Part shown: positions 34,910-43,615 of the stretch, in pieces | Numbering within the stretch: the stretch's first letter is position 1 | How the letters are laid out: the number at the start of each line of letters is the position of its first letter | From: Methylobacterium amylolyticum | GTDB taxonomy: Bacteria; Pseudomonadota; Alphaproteobacteria; Rhizobiales; Beijerinckiaceae | Direction of reading: 5' to 3' | DNA length: 45,533 bases | Assembly: GCF_030700245.1 (NCBI RefSeq) | Contig: NZ_JAUYZI010000048.1 | Coordinates: 1 to 45,533 of the forward strand | Position numbers and translations under genes: made by a program | Notes under the pieces: model-generated | Databases searched by the model: none | Told to the model about the DNA's origin: nothing | What the model saw: only the letters and a program-made list of their open reading frames with translations

Positions 34910-36439
34910 ATGACCGAGACCCGCTACTCCCGCCGCGCGCTCGCCTCTGTGGCCGCCGCCGCGCTGATCGCGGGCGGCGCCGTCGGCAGCGGCTACATGC
35001 CCTCCACGACGCCCGCCTACGCGCAGGCCCTGCCCAAGACCCCGATCGAGGCGCCCGAGCACCCGCCCGGCTCGTTCGCAGGCATCGTCAACAAGGTGAA
35101 GCCGGGCGTCGTCTCGGTGAAGGTGAAGCTCGACGGGACGGCGAGCGGCGACGACGAGTCCGGCCCGAGCGGCAACAACCTCCAGAACGTGCCGCCGCAA
35201 CTGCGCGAATTCTTCCGCCGCTTCGGCGAGGGCGGTCCCGGCAACGGCCCCGGCAACGGCCCCGGAATGCCGCAGCAGCGGCAGGGCCAGCGCGGCGCGG
35301 TGGGCTCCGGCTTCATCATCTCCGCCGACGGCTACGTGGTGACCAACAACCACGTCGTCGACCACGCCAAGACCGTCCAGGTGACCCTCGACGACGGCCG
35401 CACCCTCGACGCCAAGGTGATCGGCAAGGATTCGAAGACCGACGTGGCGCTGCTGAAGATCAAGGAGGCCGGCAACTTCCCCTACGTGCAGTTCGGCAAG
35501 GCCGCGCCGCAGGTCGGCGACTGGGTGGTGGCGATCGGCAACCCGTTCGGTCTCGGCGGGACGGTCACCGCCGGCATCGTCTCGGCCCGCGGCCGCGACA
35601 TCGGCGCCGGGCCCTACGACGATTTCCTCCAGATCGACGCGCCGATCAACAAGGGCAACTCGGGCGGCCCGACCTTCAACGTCAACGGCGAGGTGGTCGG
35701 CATGAACACCGCCATCGCCTCGCCCTCGGGCGGCAGCGTCGGCCTCGCCTTCGCGATCCCCGCGGACACGGTGCAGACGGTCGTCGACCAGCTCCGCACC
35801 GACGGCAAGGTCGCCCGCGGCTACCTCGGCGTGCAGATCCAGCCGGTGACGCAGGACATCGCCGAGGGGCTGGGCCTCGATAAGGCCAAGGGCGCCCTGG
35901 TGGATCACGCCGAGAGCGGCACCCCCGCGGCCAAGGCCGGCCTCAAGGCGGGCGACGTGATCGAGAAGGTCAACGGCGACGCGGTGAGCAGCGCCCGCGA
36001 GCTGTCCCGGAAGATCGCCGGCCTGAAGCCGGGCACGAAGATCGACCTGACCTACCTGCGCGGCGGCAAGACCGACACGGCCACCGTCACCCTCGGCGCG
36101 CTGCCCGGCGACGGCAAGGTCGCGAGCCGCGGCGACGCGGGCAGCGACGGCCAGCCCCGCCTCGGGCTGGGGCTCGCCCCGGCCGCCGAGGTCGGTCTCT
36201 CCGACCAAGGCGTGGCGGTGGTGCAGGTCGATCCCGAAGGGCCGGCCGCGGCCAAGGGCATCGAGCAGGGCGACCTGATCCTCGATGTCGGCGGCCAGTC
36301 GGTGTCGAGCCCCTCCGACGTCGCGGCGCAGATCCGCTCCGCCGAGTCGAACGGCCGCAAGGCGGTGCTGATGCGGGTGAAGAGCGCCAAGGGCCAGACC
36401 CGCTTCGTGGCGATCTCGCTCACCGGGAACGCCGGCTGA
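34910..36439 (+). CDS. Periplasmic serine protease of the Do family (DegP/DegQ/MucD)
   Basis: The 509-residue trypsin-like protease and chaperone for misfolded envelope proteins has an N-terminal signal peptide (YSRRALASVAAAALIAGG, cleavage near AYA-QA at residue 38-39; the R-R pair could suit Tat export). The catalytic triad is His148 (TNNHVV), Asp178 (KTDVAL) and Ser251 (GNSGGP). Two PDZ domains follow at about 285-375 (YLGVQIQPV start) and about 400-500 (GVAVVQVDPEGPAA). A GNGPGNGPGMP stretch sits in the regulatory loop region before the protease core. It is monocistronic, ending at a large hairpin. A sigma-E-like promoter was looked for and not recognised. Confidence 0.94.
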   Translation: MTETRYSRRALASVAAAALIAGGAVGSGYMPSTTPAYAQALPKTPIEAPEHPPGSFAGIVNKVKPGVVSVKVKLDGTASGDDESGPSGNNLQNVPPQLREFFRRFGEGGPGNGPGNGPGMPQQRQGQRGAVGSGFIISADGYVVTNNHVVDHAKTVQVTLDDGRTLDAKVIGKDSKTDVALLKIKEAGNFPYVQFGKAAPQVGDWVVAIGNPFGLGGTVTAGIVSARGRDIGAGPYDDFLQIDAPINKGNSGGPTFNVNGEVVGMNTAIASPSGGSVGLAFAIPADTVQTVVDQLRTDGKVARGYLGVQIQPVTQDIAEGLGLDKAKGALVDHAESGTPAAKAGLKAGDVIEKVNGDAVSSARELSRKIAGLKPGTKIDLTYLRGGKTDTATVTLGALPGDGKVASRGDAGSDGQPRLGLGLAPAAEVGLSDQGVAVVQVDPEGPAAAKGIEQGDLILDVGGQSVSSPSDVAAQIRSAESNGRKAVLMRVKSAKGQTRFVAISLTGNAG

Positions 36440-36490
36440 TCCGGGTCGGGCGCGGGCTCGTCCGACCCGCGCCCCACTCTGCTGACTTCG

Positions 36491-36520
36491 ACTGGCGCCG
36501 GCCCCGTGGCCGGCGCCAGT
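36491..36520. terminator. Bidirectional hairpin between the Do protease gene and hpnG
   Basis: A perfect 13-bp stem, ACTGGCGCCGGCC (36491-36503) and GGCCGGCGCCAGT (36508-36520), surrounds a 4-base loop between two convergent genes. T runs are lacking on both sides, so termination may need help. Confidence 0.65.
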
Positions 36521-36554
36521 CTCGTTCAGGAGGCGGCCTCGTTCAGGAGGCGGC
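36521..36554. repeat. 17-bp tandem duplication over the hpnG stop codon
   Basis: CTCGTTCAGGAGGCGGC occurs at 36521-36537 and again, without a gap, at 36538-36554. The second copy contains the hpnG stop and last codons; the first lies just beyond it and repeats the stop. Confidence 0.9.
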
Positions 36555-37250
36555 GGGCTCGGGCCGCGGCACGCCGAGTCCGGCGCCCAGCAGGGCCCGG
36601 CAGCGGCCGAGCACGGCGAAGGCCGCGGCGGAATCGCGGCCGAGGCGGACGAGGTCGCCGACCCGGGCGCGGCCGGTGGCGAGCGCCCAGAGGACGCCGC
36701 GGATGTCGGGCTCGCCGTCCGGCGTCAGGGCCTCGGCGGCGAACGGCGGCAGCGCCCGGTCCGCCGGGTCGCAGATCACGCGGAGCGCCGCGAAGGGCAG
36801 CCCGTGCCGGCCTGCGAAGGCGGCGGCGACGTGCGATTCCATGTCGACCGCCGCGGCCTGGGTGCCGGCCCGGAGGGCGACCTTGTCCGCCACAGCCAGC
36901 ACCGCCGCGTCGACGCCCGCGAGGTCGGCGGAGACCACCCGGTTCGGCAGGTCCCCGAGCAGGCCGAGGAGCGCCGCTGCGGCGTCGAGGTCGGCCGGGC
37001 GGCGCCCGTCCCCGGTGACGACGCCGGTGCCGACCACCACGTCGCCGGGCCGCAGCGCCGGATCGAGCCCCCCGGCGATGCCGAAGCTGACCACCGCCCG
37101 GCAGCCGGGCGGCACCCGCGCGTCGAGGAGCGCGCGCAGCCGGACCGGGCTCCCGCCCGCGCCGACCGCCTCCACGCCCGGGCCCGCGGCGAGCCGGCGC
37201 TCGCGGGCGAGCCCGGTGACGGCGAGGACGGGGGCTGCGGGATCGATCAT
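36543..37250 (-). CDS. hpnG: Hopanoid-associated phosphorylase/nucleosidase HpnG
   Basis: The 235-residue protein of the purine nucleoside phosphorylase / MTA-SAH nucleosidase fold has SFGIAGGLDPALRPGDVVV and the ribose- and base-binding AAVDMESHVAA motif. HpnG removes adenine from adenosylhopane to give ribosyl- or phosphoribosylhopane on the way to bacteriohopanepolyols. It is the last hopanoid gene here, 165 bases after shc. ATG 37250 begins the conserved domain; the open frame further upstream has no homology. The gene end carries a 17-bp tandem duplication covering the stop codon. Confidence 0.88.
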   Translation of the reverse strand: MIDPAAPVLAVTGLARERRLAAGPGVEAVGAGGSPVRLRALLDARVPPGCRAVVSFGIAGGLDPALRPGDVVVGTGVVTGDGRRPADLDAAAALLGLLGDLPNRVVSADLAGVDAAVLAVADKVALRAGTQAAAVDMESHVAAAFAGRHGLPFAALRVICDPADRALPPFAAEALTPDGEPDIRGVLWALATGRARVGDLVRLGRDSAAAFAVLGRCRALLGAGLGVPRPEPAAS

Positions 37251-37415
37251 CGCGCGCTGGTGGACCAGTCCGGCCAGGGCCGCAAGGCGCGGCCGGGGCG
37301 CGGGGCCCGCGCGGGACGGATCGGGGTCGCTCGAAGGCACGGATCGGTCAGCGCGGCAGGCCGGCACGGCGGCGGGGCCGGCACCCTACCAGCGCACCGG
37401 CCCCGCGTCCGCCGA

Positions 37416-39413
37416 TTACATCCCGAACGCGACCTGCCGGGTGTTGCTCCGCTTGAGGTTGCGGTAGCGGGCCAGCGCCCAGAGCGGGAAGAACTTCGGG
37501 TAGCCGTGGTAGCGCAGGTAGAACACCCGCGGGAATCCGGTCGCCGTGTAGCGCTCCTCGCTCCAGAGGCCGTCCGCCTCCTGGGTGCGGGTGAGGAAGT
37601 TCACGCCCCGCGTCACCGCCGGGTCCTCGCAATCGCCCGCCGCCATCAGCGCCAGCAGCGCCCAGGCGGTCTGCGAGGCGGTGGAGGAGCCGGGCTCGAA
37701 GGCCGGGTCGATCTTGTAGGACGAGGCGTCCTCGCCCCAGCCGCCGTCCGGGTTCTGGATCCGGATCAGCCACGCGGCGGCCTTGCGCACGCGCGGGTCG
37801 GCGGGATCGATGCCGGCGGCGTTCAGGGCGTTCAGCACCGACCACGTGCCGTAGATGAAGTTCATGCCCCAGCGGCCGTACCACGAGCCGTCCTCCTCCT
37901 GGTCGTTCAGGAGGTAGTTCACGCCGCGGTCGAGGGCGCGGGAGGTCTCGCGGGTCTCGCCGAGCTGGGCGAGCATGCCCACCACCCGGGCGGTCACGTC
38001 CGCGGTCGGCGGGTCGAGCAGCGCCCCGTGGTCCGAGAACGGGATGTGGTTGAGGTACATGTGGTTGTTGTCGGCGTCGAAGGCGGCCCAGCCGCCGTCG
38101 GCCGATTGCAGCCCCTCGACCCACTCGCGGGCCCGGGCGATCGAGGCCTTGTAGTCGGGCATGCCGGCGACCAGCCCGTGCTGGCGCATCGCCCGGTCCA
38201 TCGCCATCACCACCACGGCGGTGTCGTCGAGGTCGGGGTAGTGGGCGTTGCCGTACTGGAACGCCCAGCCGCCGGGCCGCACGTCGGGCTTGGCCGCCGC
38301 CCAGTCGCCCTTGATGTCGAGCACCTGCCGGGGCTTCAGCCAGTCGAGGCCGGCGCGGGCCTGCGCCTCGGCGTCGCCGCCGCCGGCTTCGAGCAGCGCG
38401 TGGCTCGCGAGCGCGGTGTCCCAGACCGGCGAGACGCAGGGCTGCACGTAGGCCTCGTCGGCCTTGACGACCACGAGCTTCTCGATGGCGTCGCGGGCGA
38501 TGCGCACCTGCGGGTGGTCGGGCCCGTAGCCCATCACCTCGTACATCAGGACCGAGTTGACCATGGCGGGGAAGATCGCCCCCAGCCCATCCTCGCCGTT
38601 CAGGCGCTCGCTCACCCAGGCGCGGGCCATCTCCATGGCGCGCTTGCGGCGCTTCTTCGGAAAGTGGTTCTCGGTGCGCTGGAGGATGCGGTCGATGAAG
38701 CCGAAGATCGGCGTCCACGGCCACGTGGCGTGCGGGCTGCCCGGCCAGGAGCGGACCGAGGCCGGCGGGGTGACGAACAGCTCCTGCACGCCGATGCCGC
38801 GCGGGTTGCGCGCCCGCGGCTTCGTCGCCTGGAGGACGAACAGCGGCACCATCACGCAGCGCGCCCAGTAGCTCACCTTGTCGAGGTGGAACGGGAACCA
38901 CCGCGGCAGGAACATGATCTCCACCGGCATCACCGGCACCGCGCTCCACGGCACCTCGCCGTAGAGGGCCAGCATGAAGCGGGTGAACACGTTGGCGTTG
39001 GCCGCGCCGCCGCGGGACAGGATCGCCTCCCGGGCGCGCCGCATGTACGGCGCCTCGATGTCCTCGCCGCTCATCTTCAGGGCGAAGTACGCCTTGACCG
39101 TGCAGCTCATGTCGAACGGCCCCTCGTGGACGAGGGACCAGCCGCCGTGCCGGCCTTGCGTGCGGCGCAGGTAGTTGCCGATCTTCCGCTCCAGCCCCTC
39201 GGCCGGCTCGGTGCCGCGGAACTGGTGGTAGAGGATGTACTCGGACGGGATGGTGGCGTCCGCCTCCAGCTCGAAGCAGATGTGGCCGTCCGCGTGCGCC
39301 AGGGCGGTCAGCCCCCGGGTCGCCTGCGCCACGCTCCGCTCGACGGCATCGAGGGTGATCCCCTGCGTCTTCGGGCGCTGAAGCGCCTCGACCTTGCTCA
39401 CGGCCTCTCTCAT
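37416..39413 (-). CDS. shc: Squalene-hopene cyclase
   Basis: This 665-residue membrane-bound class II terpene cyclase folds squalene to hopene and diplopterol. The protonating DxDD motif is present in YPDLDDTAVVV (near residue 394), and several QW repeats are visible (QSADGGWAAFD, QEEDGSWYGRWG, QNPDGGWGED, QEADGLWSEE). The start at 39413 (MREAVSKVEALQRP) matches the methylobacterial Shc N-terminus as I remember it; an in-frame ATG at 39452 would add 13 residues and lies only three bases after the hpnE stop, so it cannot be excluded. It sits in the hopanoid operon behind the squalene genes. Also named hpnF. Confidence 0.97.
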   Translation of the reverse strand: MREAVSKVEALQRPKTQGITLDAVERSVAQATRGLTALAHADGHICFELEADATIPSEYILYHQFRGTEPAEGLERKIGNYLRRTQGRHGGWSLVHEGPFDMSCTVKAYFALKMSGEDIEAPYMRRAREAILSRGGAANANVFTRFMLALYGEVPWSAVPVMPVEIMFLPRWFPFHLDKVSYWARCVMVPLFVLQATKPRARNPRGIGVQELFVTPPASVRSWPGSPHATWPWTPIFGFIDRILQRTENHFPKKRRKRAMEMARAWVSERLNGEDGLGAIFPAMVNSVLMYEVMGYGPDHPQVRIARDAIEKLVVVKADEAYVQPCVSPVWDTALASHALLEAGGGDAEAQARAGLDWLKPRQVLDIKGDWAAAKPDVRPGGWAFQYGNAHYPDLDDTAVVVMAMDRAMRQHGLVAGMPDYKASIARAREWVEGLQSADGGWAAFDADNNHMYLNHIPFSDHGALLDPPTADVTARVVGMLAQLGETRETSRALDRGVNYLLNDQEEDGSWYGRWGMNFIYGTWSVLNALNAAGIDPADPRVRKAAAWLIRIQNPDGGWGEDASSYKIDPAFEPGSSTASQTAWALLALMAAGDCEDPAVTRGVNFLTRTQEADGLWSEERYTATGFPRVFYLRYHGYPKFFPLWALARYRNLKRSNTRQVAFGM

Positions 39414-39455
39414 CGTCCTCGTGCCCTGGGACCGTTGCGATACGGTCGGCATGCC

Positions 39456-40742
39456 TCAAGCTGCGCTTTGCGCGCGTGTTCCCGCGCACGTCAGAGCGCG
39501 CGCGGCCGTCTTGCCCGAACGGATCGCTCCCTCGATCGTCGACGGCAGCCCGGTGGCGGTCCAATCCCCCGCCAGAACCAGGTTCGCGACGGCGGTTTCG
39601 GCCCCCGAGCGTCGCGCGGCCTCGGCCGGCGTCGCGGCGAAGGTCGCCCGCTTCTCCTTGACGATCTGCCAGCTAGGCAGTTCCGGTGCAAGATTGCCCA
39701 ACTGGGCGATTTCCCCCCAAATCTGGCGGGCGAGGTCTTCGCGGGGGGTGTCGAGAAGCCTGTCGGCGCCGCTGATCGTCACCGAATAGCGGTCCGGATA
39801 GGCGAAAAGCCACTCCGTGAGCCCGTTCACCACGCCGAGAAGAAGCGGCGCGCCGGGGGGCGGCGCCAGGGCGAAATGGGCGTTCACGATGGACCGGAAT
39901 TCGCGCGGCGCGCGGACTTCCGGCAACACCTCGGCGGTCACCCAGGGCGGCAGGGCGAGCACGACCGAATCACCCGCGCTCAGGCTCTCGACGCCGTCGG
40001 AGAAGGTCAGGGCCGCGACGCGGCCCCCGGCCCGGTCGAGCCCGCGCAGGCGGCGGCCGACCCGGATCGCGCAGTCGCGCCCGGCGAGGTAGCGCAGGGC
40101 CGGGTCGACGAAGGCGTAGGACAGGCCCTGCACCGCCACGAGCGGCCGGCAGGCCTGCCCGCCGGCGCCGAGCGTCTCGCGCAGGATCCGGGCGGCGAGC
40201 CCGACGTCGCTGTCGCGCGGCTCGGTGTTGAGGGCCGCGAGCAGCACCGGGTGCCAGAGGCGGTCGTAGAGCAGGCCCTCGCAGGCCATGCTGGCGCCGA
40301 TCGTGCCGCCCGCCCCCTCCCCCTTGCCGGCGGCGGCGCGCAGGATGCCGAGCGGCGCGAGGTAGTCGCGGGCGCGGGTGCCGGGGACGCGGCGGCCCGG
40401 GCTCAGCACCCACCAGGGCAGCCGGCCGGCATTGGGGCGCAGGCGCCAGCGCTGGCCGCTCGTCAGGTCGGCGAAGTCGAAGGCCGCCTCGTCGGGGCCG
40501 ACGAGCGCGTCGTCCGGGGCGCCGACCGTCTTCAGGAAGCCCAGCGCGTCGGCGTTGCCCGACAGCAGCAGGTGGTTGCCGTTGTCGATGGTCAGGCCGA
40601 GGGTCGAATCGAAGTAGGAGCGGCAGCGCCCGCCCGCCTGCTTGGCGGCCTCGTGCAGGACGACGCGCTGCCCGGCCTCGGCGAGCGAGACGGCCGCGGA
40701 GAGCCCGGCGAGGCCGGCGCCGACGACGTGGACGGTGCCCAT
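39456..40742 (-). CDS. hpnE: Hydroxysqualene dehydroxylase HpnE
   Basis: The 428-residue FAD-dependent amine-oxidase-like enzyme has N-terminal dinucleotide motif GAGLAGLSAAVSLAEAG, GGRCRSYFD, and the C-terminal FAD contact AGDWTATGLPSTIEGAI. In the three-enzyme route it reduces hydroxysqualene, made by HpnC, to squalene. The ATG shares one base with the hpnD stop (TGATG), so translation is coupled. The sequence near the 3' end is visibly less GC-rich than the rest of the operon. Orthologue assignment rests on fold, length and the neighbours. Confidence 0.94.
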   Translation of the reverse strand: MGTVHVVGAGLAGLSAAVSLAEAGQRVVLHEAAKQAGGRCRSYFDSTLGLTIDNGNHLLLSGNADALGFLKTVGAPDDALVGPDEAAFDFADLTSGQRWRLRPNAGRLPWWVLSPGRRVPGTRARDYLAPLGILRAAAGKGEGAGGTIGASMACEGLLYDRLWHPVLLAALNTEPRDSDVGLAARILRETLGAGGQACRPLVAVQGLSYAFVDPALRYLAGRDCAIRVGRRLRGLDRAGGRVAALTFSDGVESLSAGDSVVLALPPWVTAEVLPEVRAPREFRSIVNAHFALAPPPGAPLLLGVVNGLTEWLFAYPDRYSVTISGADRLLDTPREDLARQIWGEIAQLGNLAPELPSWQIVKEKRATFAATPAEAARRSGAETAVANLVLAGDWTATGLPSTIEGAIRSGKTAARALTCAGTRAQSAA

Positions 40743-41590
40743 CAGATCACGCCGTGCCGCAGGGCCACGCCGATCAGGGCGAGCTTGCCGGGCTTCACCC
40801 GCGCCCGGGGTGCGGCCCAGCCGCGCCGCACCACCGCCTTGAGGTAGAGATGGTAGGCCCCCGCCATCAGCCGCGCCGCCTTGGTGGGCCGGCGCGGGTT
40901 GCGGCGGATGATCTCCCAGGTGGCGCGGTAGTGCGCCTCCGCCTCGCGGGCGAGGCCCGCGCAGACCTCGCCGATCCGCGGGTGGGCGATCGCCTGCGCG
41001 GGCGTCGGATCGGTCAGCCCGATCGCCCGAAGCTTCTCCCGCGGCAGGTAGAGGCGGCCGCGCTCGGCATCCTCGTCGATGTCGCGCAGGATGTTGGTGA
41101 GCTGGAGCGCCCGCCCCTGGTGCCACGCGAGCCGGATCCCATCCGCCTCGGGCATCCCGAAGATGCGCACCGACAGCCGCCCGACCGCGCTGGCGACCCG
41201 GTCGCAGTAGAGGTCGAGGGTGGCTTCGTCCGGCGCGACGATGTCCTCGACCGCGTCCATCGCCATGCCGTCGATGACCGCCTGGAAGTCCTCGCGCTTC
41301 AGGCCGAAATCCCGCACCGGGCCGACGAGGTCGCGGGTCCGGGCCACGGGGCGGCCCTGGTAGAGGGCGTCGATGTCGGCGCGCCAGCGGTCGAGCTCGG
41401 CCTGCCGCACGGGGCGCGTGCCGCCGTCGTCGGCCACGTCGTCGACCGCGCGGCAGAAGGCGTAGACGGCGTACATCGCCTCGCGCCGCGGCTTCGGCAG
41501 CAGGCGCATGGCGGTGTAGAACGAGGAGCCGGCGGCCGGCAGCGCCGGGGCGGCCTCCTCCTGCGGGGCGGGGCTGGCGACGGCGGTCAC
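40742..41590 (-). CDS. hpnD: Presqualene diphosphate synthase HpnD
   Basis: The 282-residue squalene/phytoene-synthase-fold enzyme joins two farnesyl diphosphates to presqualene diphosphate. The two metal-binding motifs are seen as AVDDVADD (near 51) and NILRDIDEDAERGRLYLP. The GTG start at 41590 overlaps the hpnC stop (GTGA) and begins a short disordered leader before SSFYTAMRLLP. HpnC and HpnD are paralogues; the standard acidic second motif here marks this one as HpnD. Confidence 0.94.
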   Translation of the reverse strand: MTAVASPAPQEEAAPALPAAGSSFYTAMRLLPKPRREAMYAVYAFCRAVDDVADDGGTRPVRQAELDRWRADIDALYQGRPVARTRDLVGPVRDFGLKREDFQAVIDGMAMDAVEDIVAPDEATLDLYCDRVASAVGRLSVRIFGMPEADGIRLAWHQGRALQLTNILRDIDEDAERGRLYLPREKLRAIGLTDPTPAQAIAHPRIGEVCAGLAREAEAHYRATWEIIRRNPRRPTKAARLMAGAYHLYLKAVVRRGWAAPRARVKPGKLALIGVALRHGVI

Positions 41591-42483
41591 GGGCGCGCTC
41601 CCTGCGCGGCGGCGCGCACGATCCGGCCGCGGAACGGCCGGCGCGCCAGGGTCGCGGCGACGCCGCCGAGCGCGGTCAGCGCGAAGGCCGCCTTGCCGTG
41701 GTGGACCTTCTCCGAGAGCGGGTCGCGCGTGGTCAGGCCTTTCGCCAGGACCACCGCGAGGCGGTGGATCGCGGCGATCTCCAGGGACAGGCGGGTGTCG
41801 TCGATCAGGTCGGGCAGCGCGGCGCCCGCGTCGAGCAGGCCGAGGCAGCGCTCGGCGAGGTCCGCGATCACCGCGCGGAGCTGCGGCGACGCCCGCTCCG
41901 CGCCGAGCATGGCGACGGTGGCCCCGTGCCGGTCCAGCGCGTCCTGCGGGATGTAGACCCGGTCGAGGCCGCGGAAATCCTTGCCGCAATCCTGGAGGTG
42001 GTTGATCACCTGGAGCGCCGCGCAGATCGCGTCGGACGGCCCCCACACCCGGGCCGGGTCCTCGCCGTGCACGTCGAGCACGAAGCGCCCGACCGGCATC
42101 GCCGAGTAGCGGCAATAGTGGATCAGGTCGTCCCAGTCCGTGTAGCGGCTCTTGCGCGCGTCCATGCGGAACGCGTCGAGCAGTTCCAGCGCGTGGCGGG
42201 GCGGCAGGCCGCGGGCGGCGAGCTCCGCCTTCAAGGGCGCGGCCTCGGGATCGGCGGGGCCCGCGCCGGTCAGCGCGTCGGCCAGCCGGTCGAGCAGCTC
42301 GATCTTGCGCTCGGGCGACAGGTCGGCGTGGTCGGCCACGTCGTCGCCCGCGCGCACGTAATTGTAGAACGCCAGGATCGCGCCGCGGTGGCGCGGGTGG
42401 ATCAGGTGCGAGGCGACCGGGAAGTTCTCGTCGCGGTGGCCCTTGCCGGAGCGCGTGGCGGTGGCGCTGTCGAGCCCGGTCAT
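41587..42483 (-). CDS. hpnC: Hydroxysqualene synthase HpnC
   Basis: The 298-residue squalene/phytoene-synthase-fold enzyme converts presqualene diphosphate to hydroxysqualene. The first motif is AGDDVADHAD, and the second region, INHLQDCGKDFRGLDRVYIP, is the HpnC form. The N-terminal DENFPVASHLI stretch is also typical. ATG 42483 overlaps the hpnA stop (ATGA), so its translation is coupled to hpnA; a longer start at 42510 would overlap hpnA further and is less likely. Confidence 0.94.
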   Translation of the reverse strand: MTGLDSATATRSGKGHRDENFPVASHLIHPRHRGAILAFYNYVRAGDDVADHADLSPERKIELLDRLADALTGAGPADPEAAPLKAELAARGLPPRHALELLDAFRMDARKSRYTDWDDLIHYCRYSAMPVGRFVLDVHGEDPARVWGPSDAICAALQVINHLQDCGKDFRGLDRVYIPQDALDRHGATVAMLGAERASPQLRAVIADLAERCLGLLDAGAALPDLIDDTRLSLEIAAIHRLAVVLAKGLTTRDPLSEKVHHGKAAFALTALGGVAATLARRPFRGRIVRAAAQGARP

Positions 42484-43508
42484 GTCAGGTATCCCGCCCC
42501 GCGGAACCACGCGATCGCGTCGGACAGCCCCTCGCGATAGGGCCGCGCGGTGTAGCCCAGCTCCGCCCGGGCCTTCCGGTCCGAGAAGAACATCCGGTAG
42601 CGCGACATGCGGATGCCGTCGACGGTGGCGAAGGGCTGGCGGCCGGTGACCCGGGCGGCGAGCTGCGCGAACACCGCCACCGGGTAGACCGCGGCGCGCG
42701 GCAGCCGCACGGTCGGCGGCTTGCGGCCGACCATCCCGGCGATGTCGGCGAGCATCTGCGACAGGAACACGTCCTCGCCGCCGAGGATGTAGCGCTCGCC
42801 GACCCGCCCCTTTCGCAGGGCGAGCAGGTGGCCGGCCGCCACGTCGTCCACGTGGGCCAGATTCAGGCCGGTATCGACGAAGGCCGGCATCTTGCCCAGC
42901 GCCGCCTCCTGGATGATCCGGCCGGTCGGCGTCGGCTTCACGTCGCGCGGCCCGATCGGGGTCGAGGGATTGACGATCACCGCGGGTAGGCCGTCGCGGG
43001 CCACCATCTCCTCGACCACGCGCTCGGCCACGACCTTGCTGCGCTTGTAGGCGCCGATGGCCGTCTCAGGCGTCAGCGGCATGGTCTCGTCGGAGGGCGT
43101 CACGCCGTCGGCGGGCGGGCGGATCGTGGCGACGCTCGACGTGTAGACGACCCGCTCGACGCCCGCGTCGAGGGCGGCGCGCATCATCAGCCGGGTGCCG
43201 TCGCGGTTGGTGCGGACGATCTCCTCCCTATCCGGCGCCCACAGCCGGTAATCGGCCGCCGCGTGGATCAGGTAGCGCCGGCCGCGCATCGCCGCCGCCA
43301 CGGCGGCGGGGTCGCGCATGTCGCCCTCGGCGATCTCGACATCCGTCCAGGTCAGGTTCCGGCGCGGGCTCGACGCGCGCACGAGGATCCGCACGGGGAA
43401 GCCCGCGCGGCGGAACACGTCGACCAGGGCCGAACCGAGGAAGCCGCTCGCGCCGGTGATCAGCACGGGGCCGGCCTCGGAGGGGCCGGGGAGGATCGCC
43501 TCTGCCAT
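42480..43508 (-). CDS. hpnA: Hopanoid-associated NAD-dependent epimerase/dehydratase HpnA
   Basis: The 342-residue extended SDR protein has the cofactor motif ITGASGFLGSAL (about 18-29), catalytic YKRSK (Y-x3-K) near 162, and the NPSTPIGPRDVKPTPTG stretch typical of HpnA. Its biochemical step is not settled; it resembles dihydroflavonol reductases and sugar epimerases and is found in hopanoid operons, where it may act on the polyol head group. It is first in the tight hpnACDE block, 107 bases after dxs. Confidence 0.92.
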   Translation of the reverse strand: MAEAILPGPSEAGPVLITGASGFLGSALVDVFRRAGFPVRILVRASSPRRNLTWTDVEIAEGDMRDPAAVAAAMRGRRYLIHAAADYRLWAPDREEIVRTNRDGTRLMMRAALDAGVERVVYTSSVATIRPPADGVTPSDETMPLTPETAIGAYKRSKVVAERVVEEMVARDGLPAVIVNPSTPIGPRDVKPTPTGRIIQEAALGKMPAFVDTGLNLAHVDDVAAGHLLALRKGRVGERYILGGEDVFLSQMLADIAGMVGRKPPTVRLPRAAVYPVAVFAQLAARVTGRQPFATVDGIRMSRYRMFFSDRKARAELGYTARPYREGLSDAIAWFRGAGYLT

Positions 43509-43581
43509 CGTCCTTCAGGGTCGCAGGGAGCGTGCGGCGGGCGGATGACTCCGCCGCGCCGGGCTTCTAGTCCGCGAATCA

Positions 43582-43603
43582 CCGGCGCGGCAAGGCGCGC
43601 CGG
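43582..43603 (-). terminator. Hairpin between dxs and hpnA
   Basis: CCGGCGCG (43582-43589) and CGCGCCGG (43596-43603) form an 8-bp stem with a 6-base loop, 12 bases after the dxs stop. No T run follows. It could slow or partly stop transcription, setting dxs above the hpn genes. Confidence 0.35.
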
Positions 43604-43615
43604 CGGATGGCAGGG

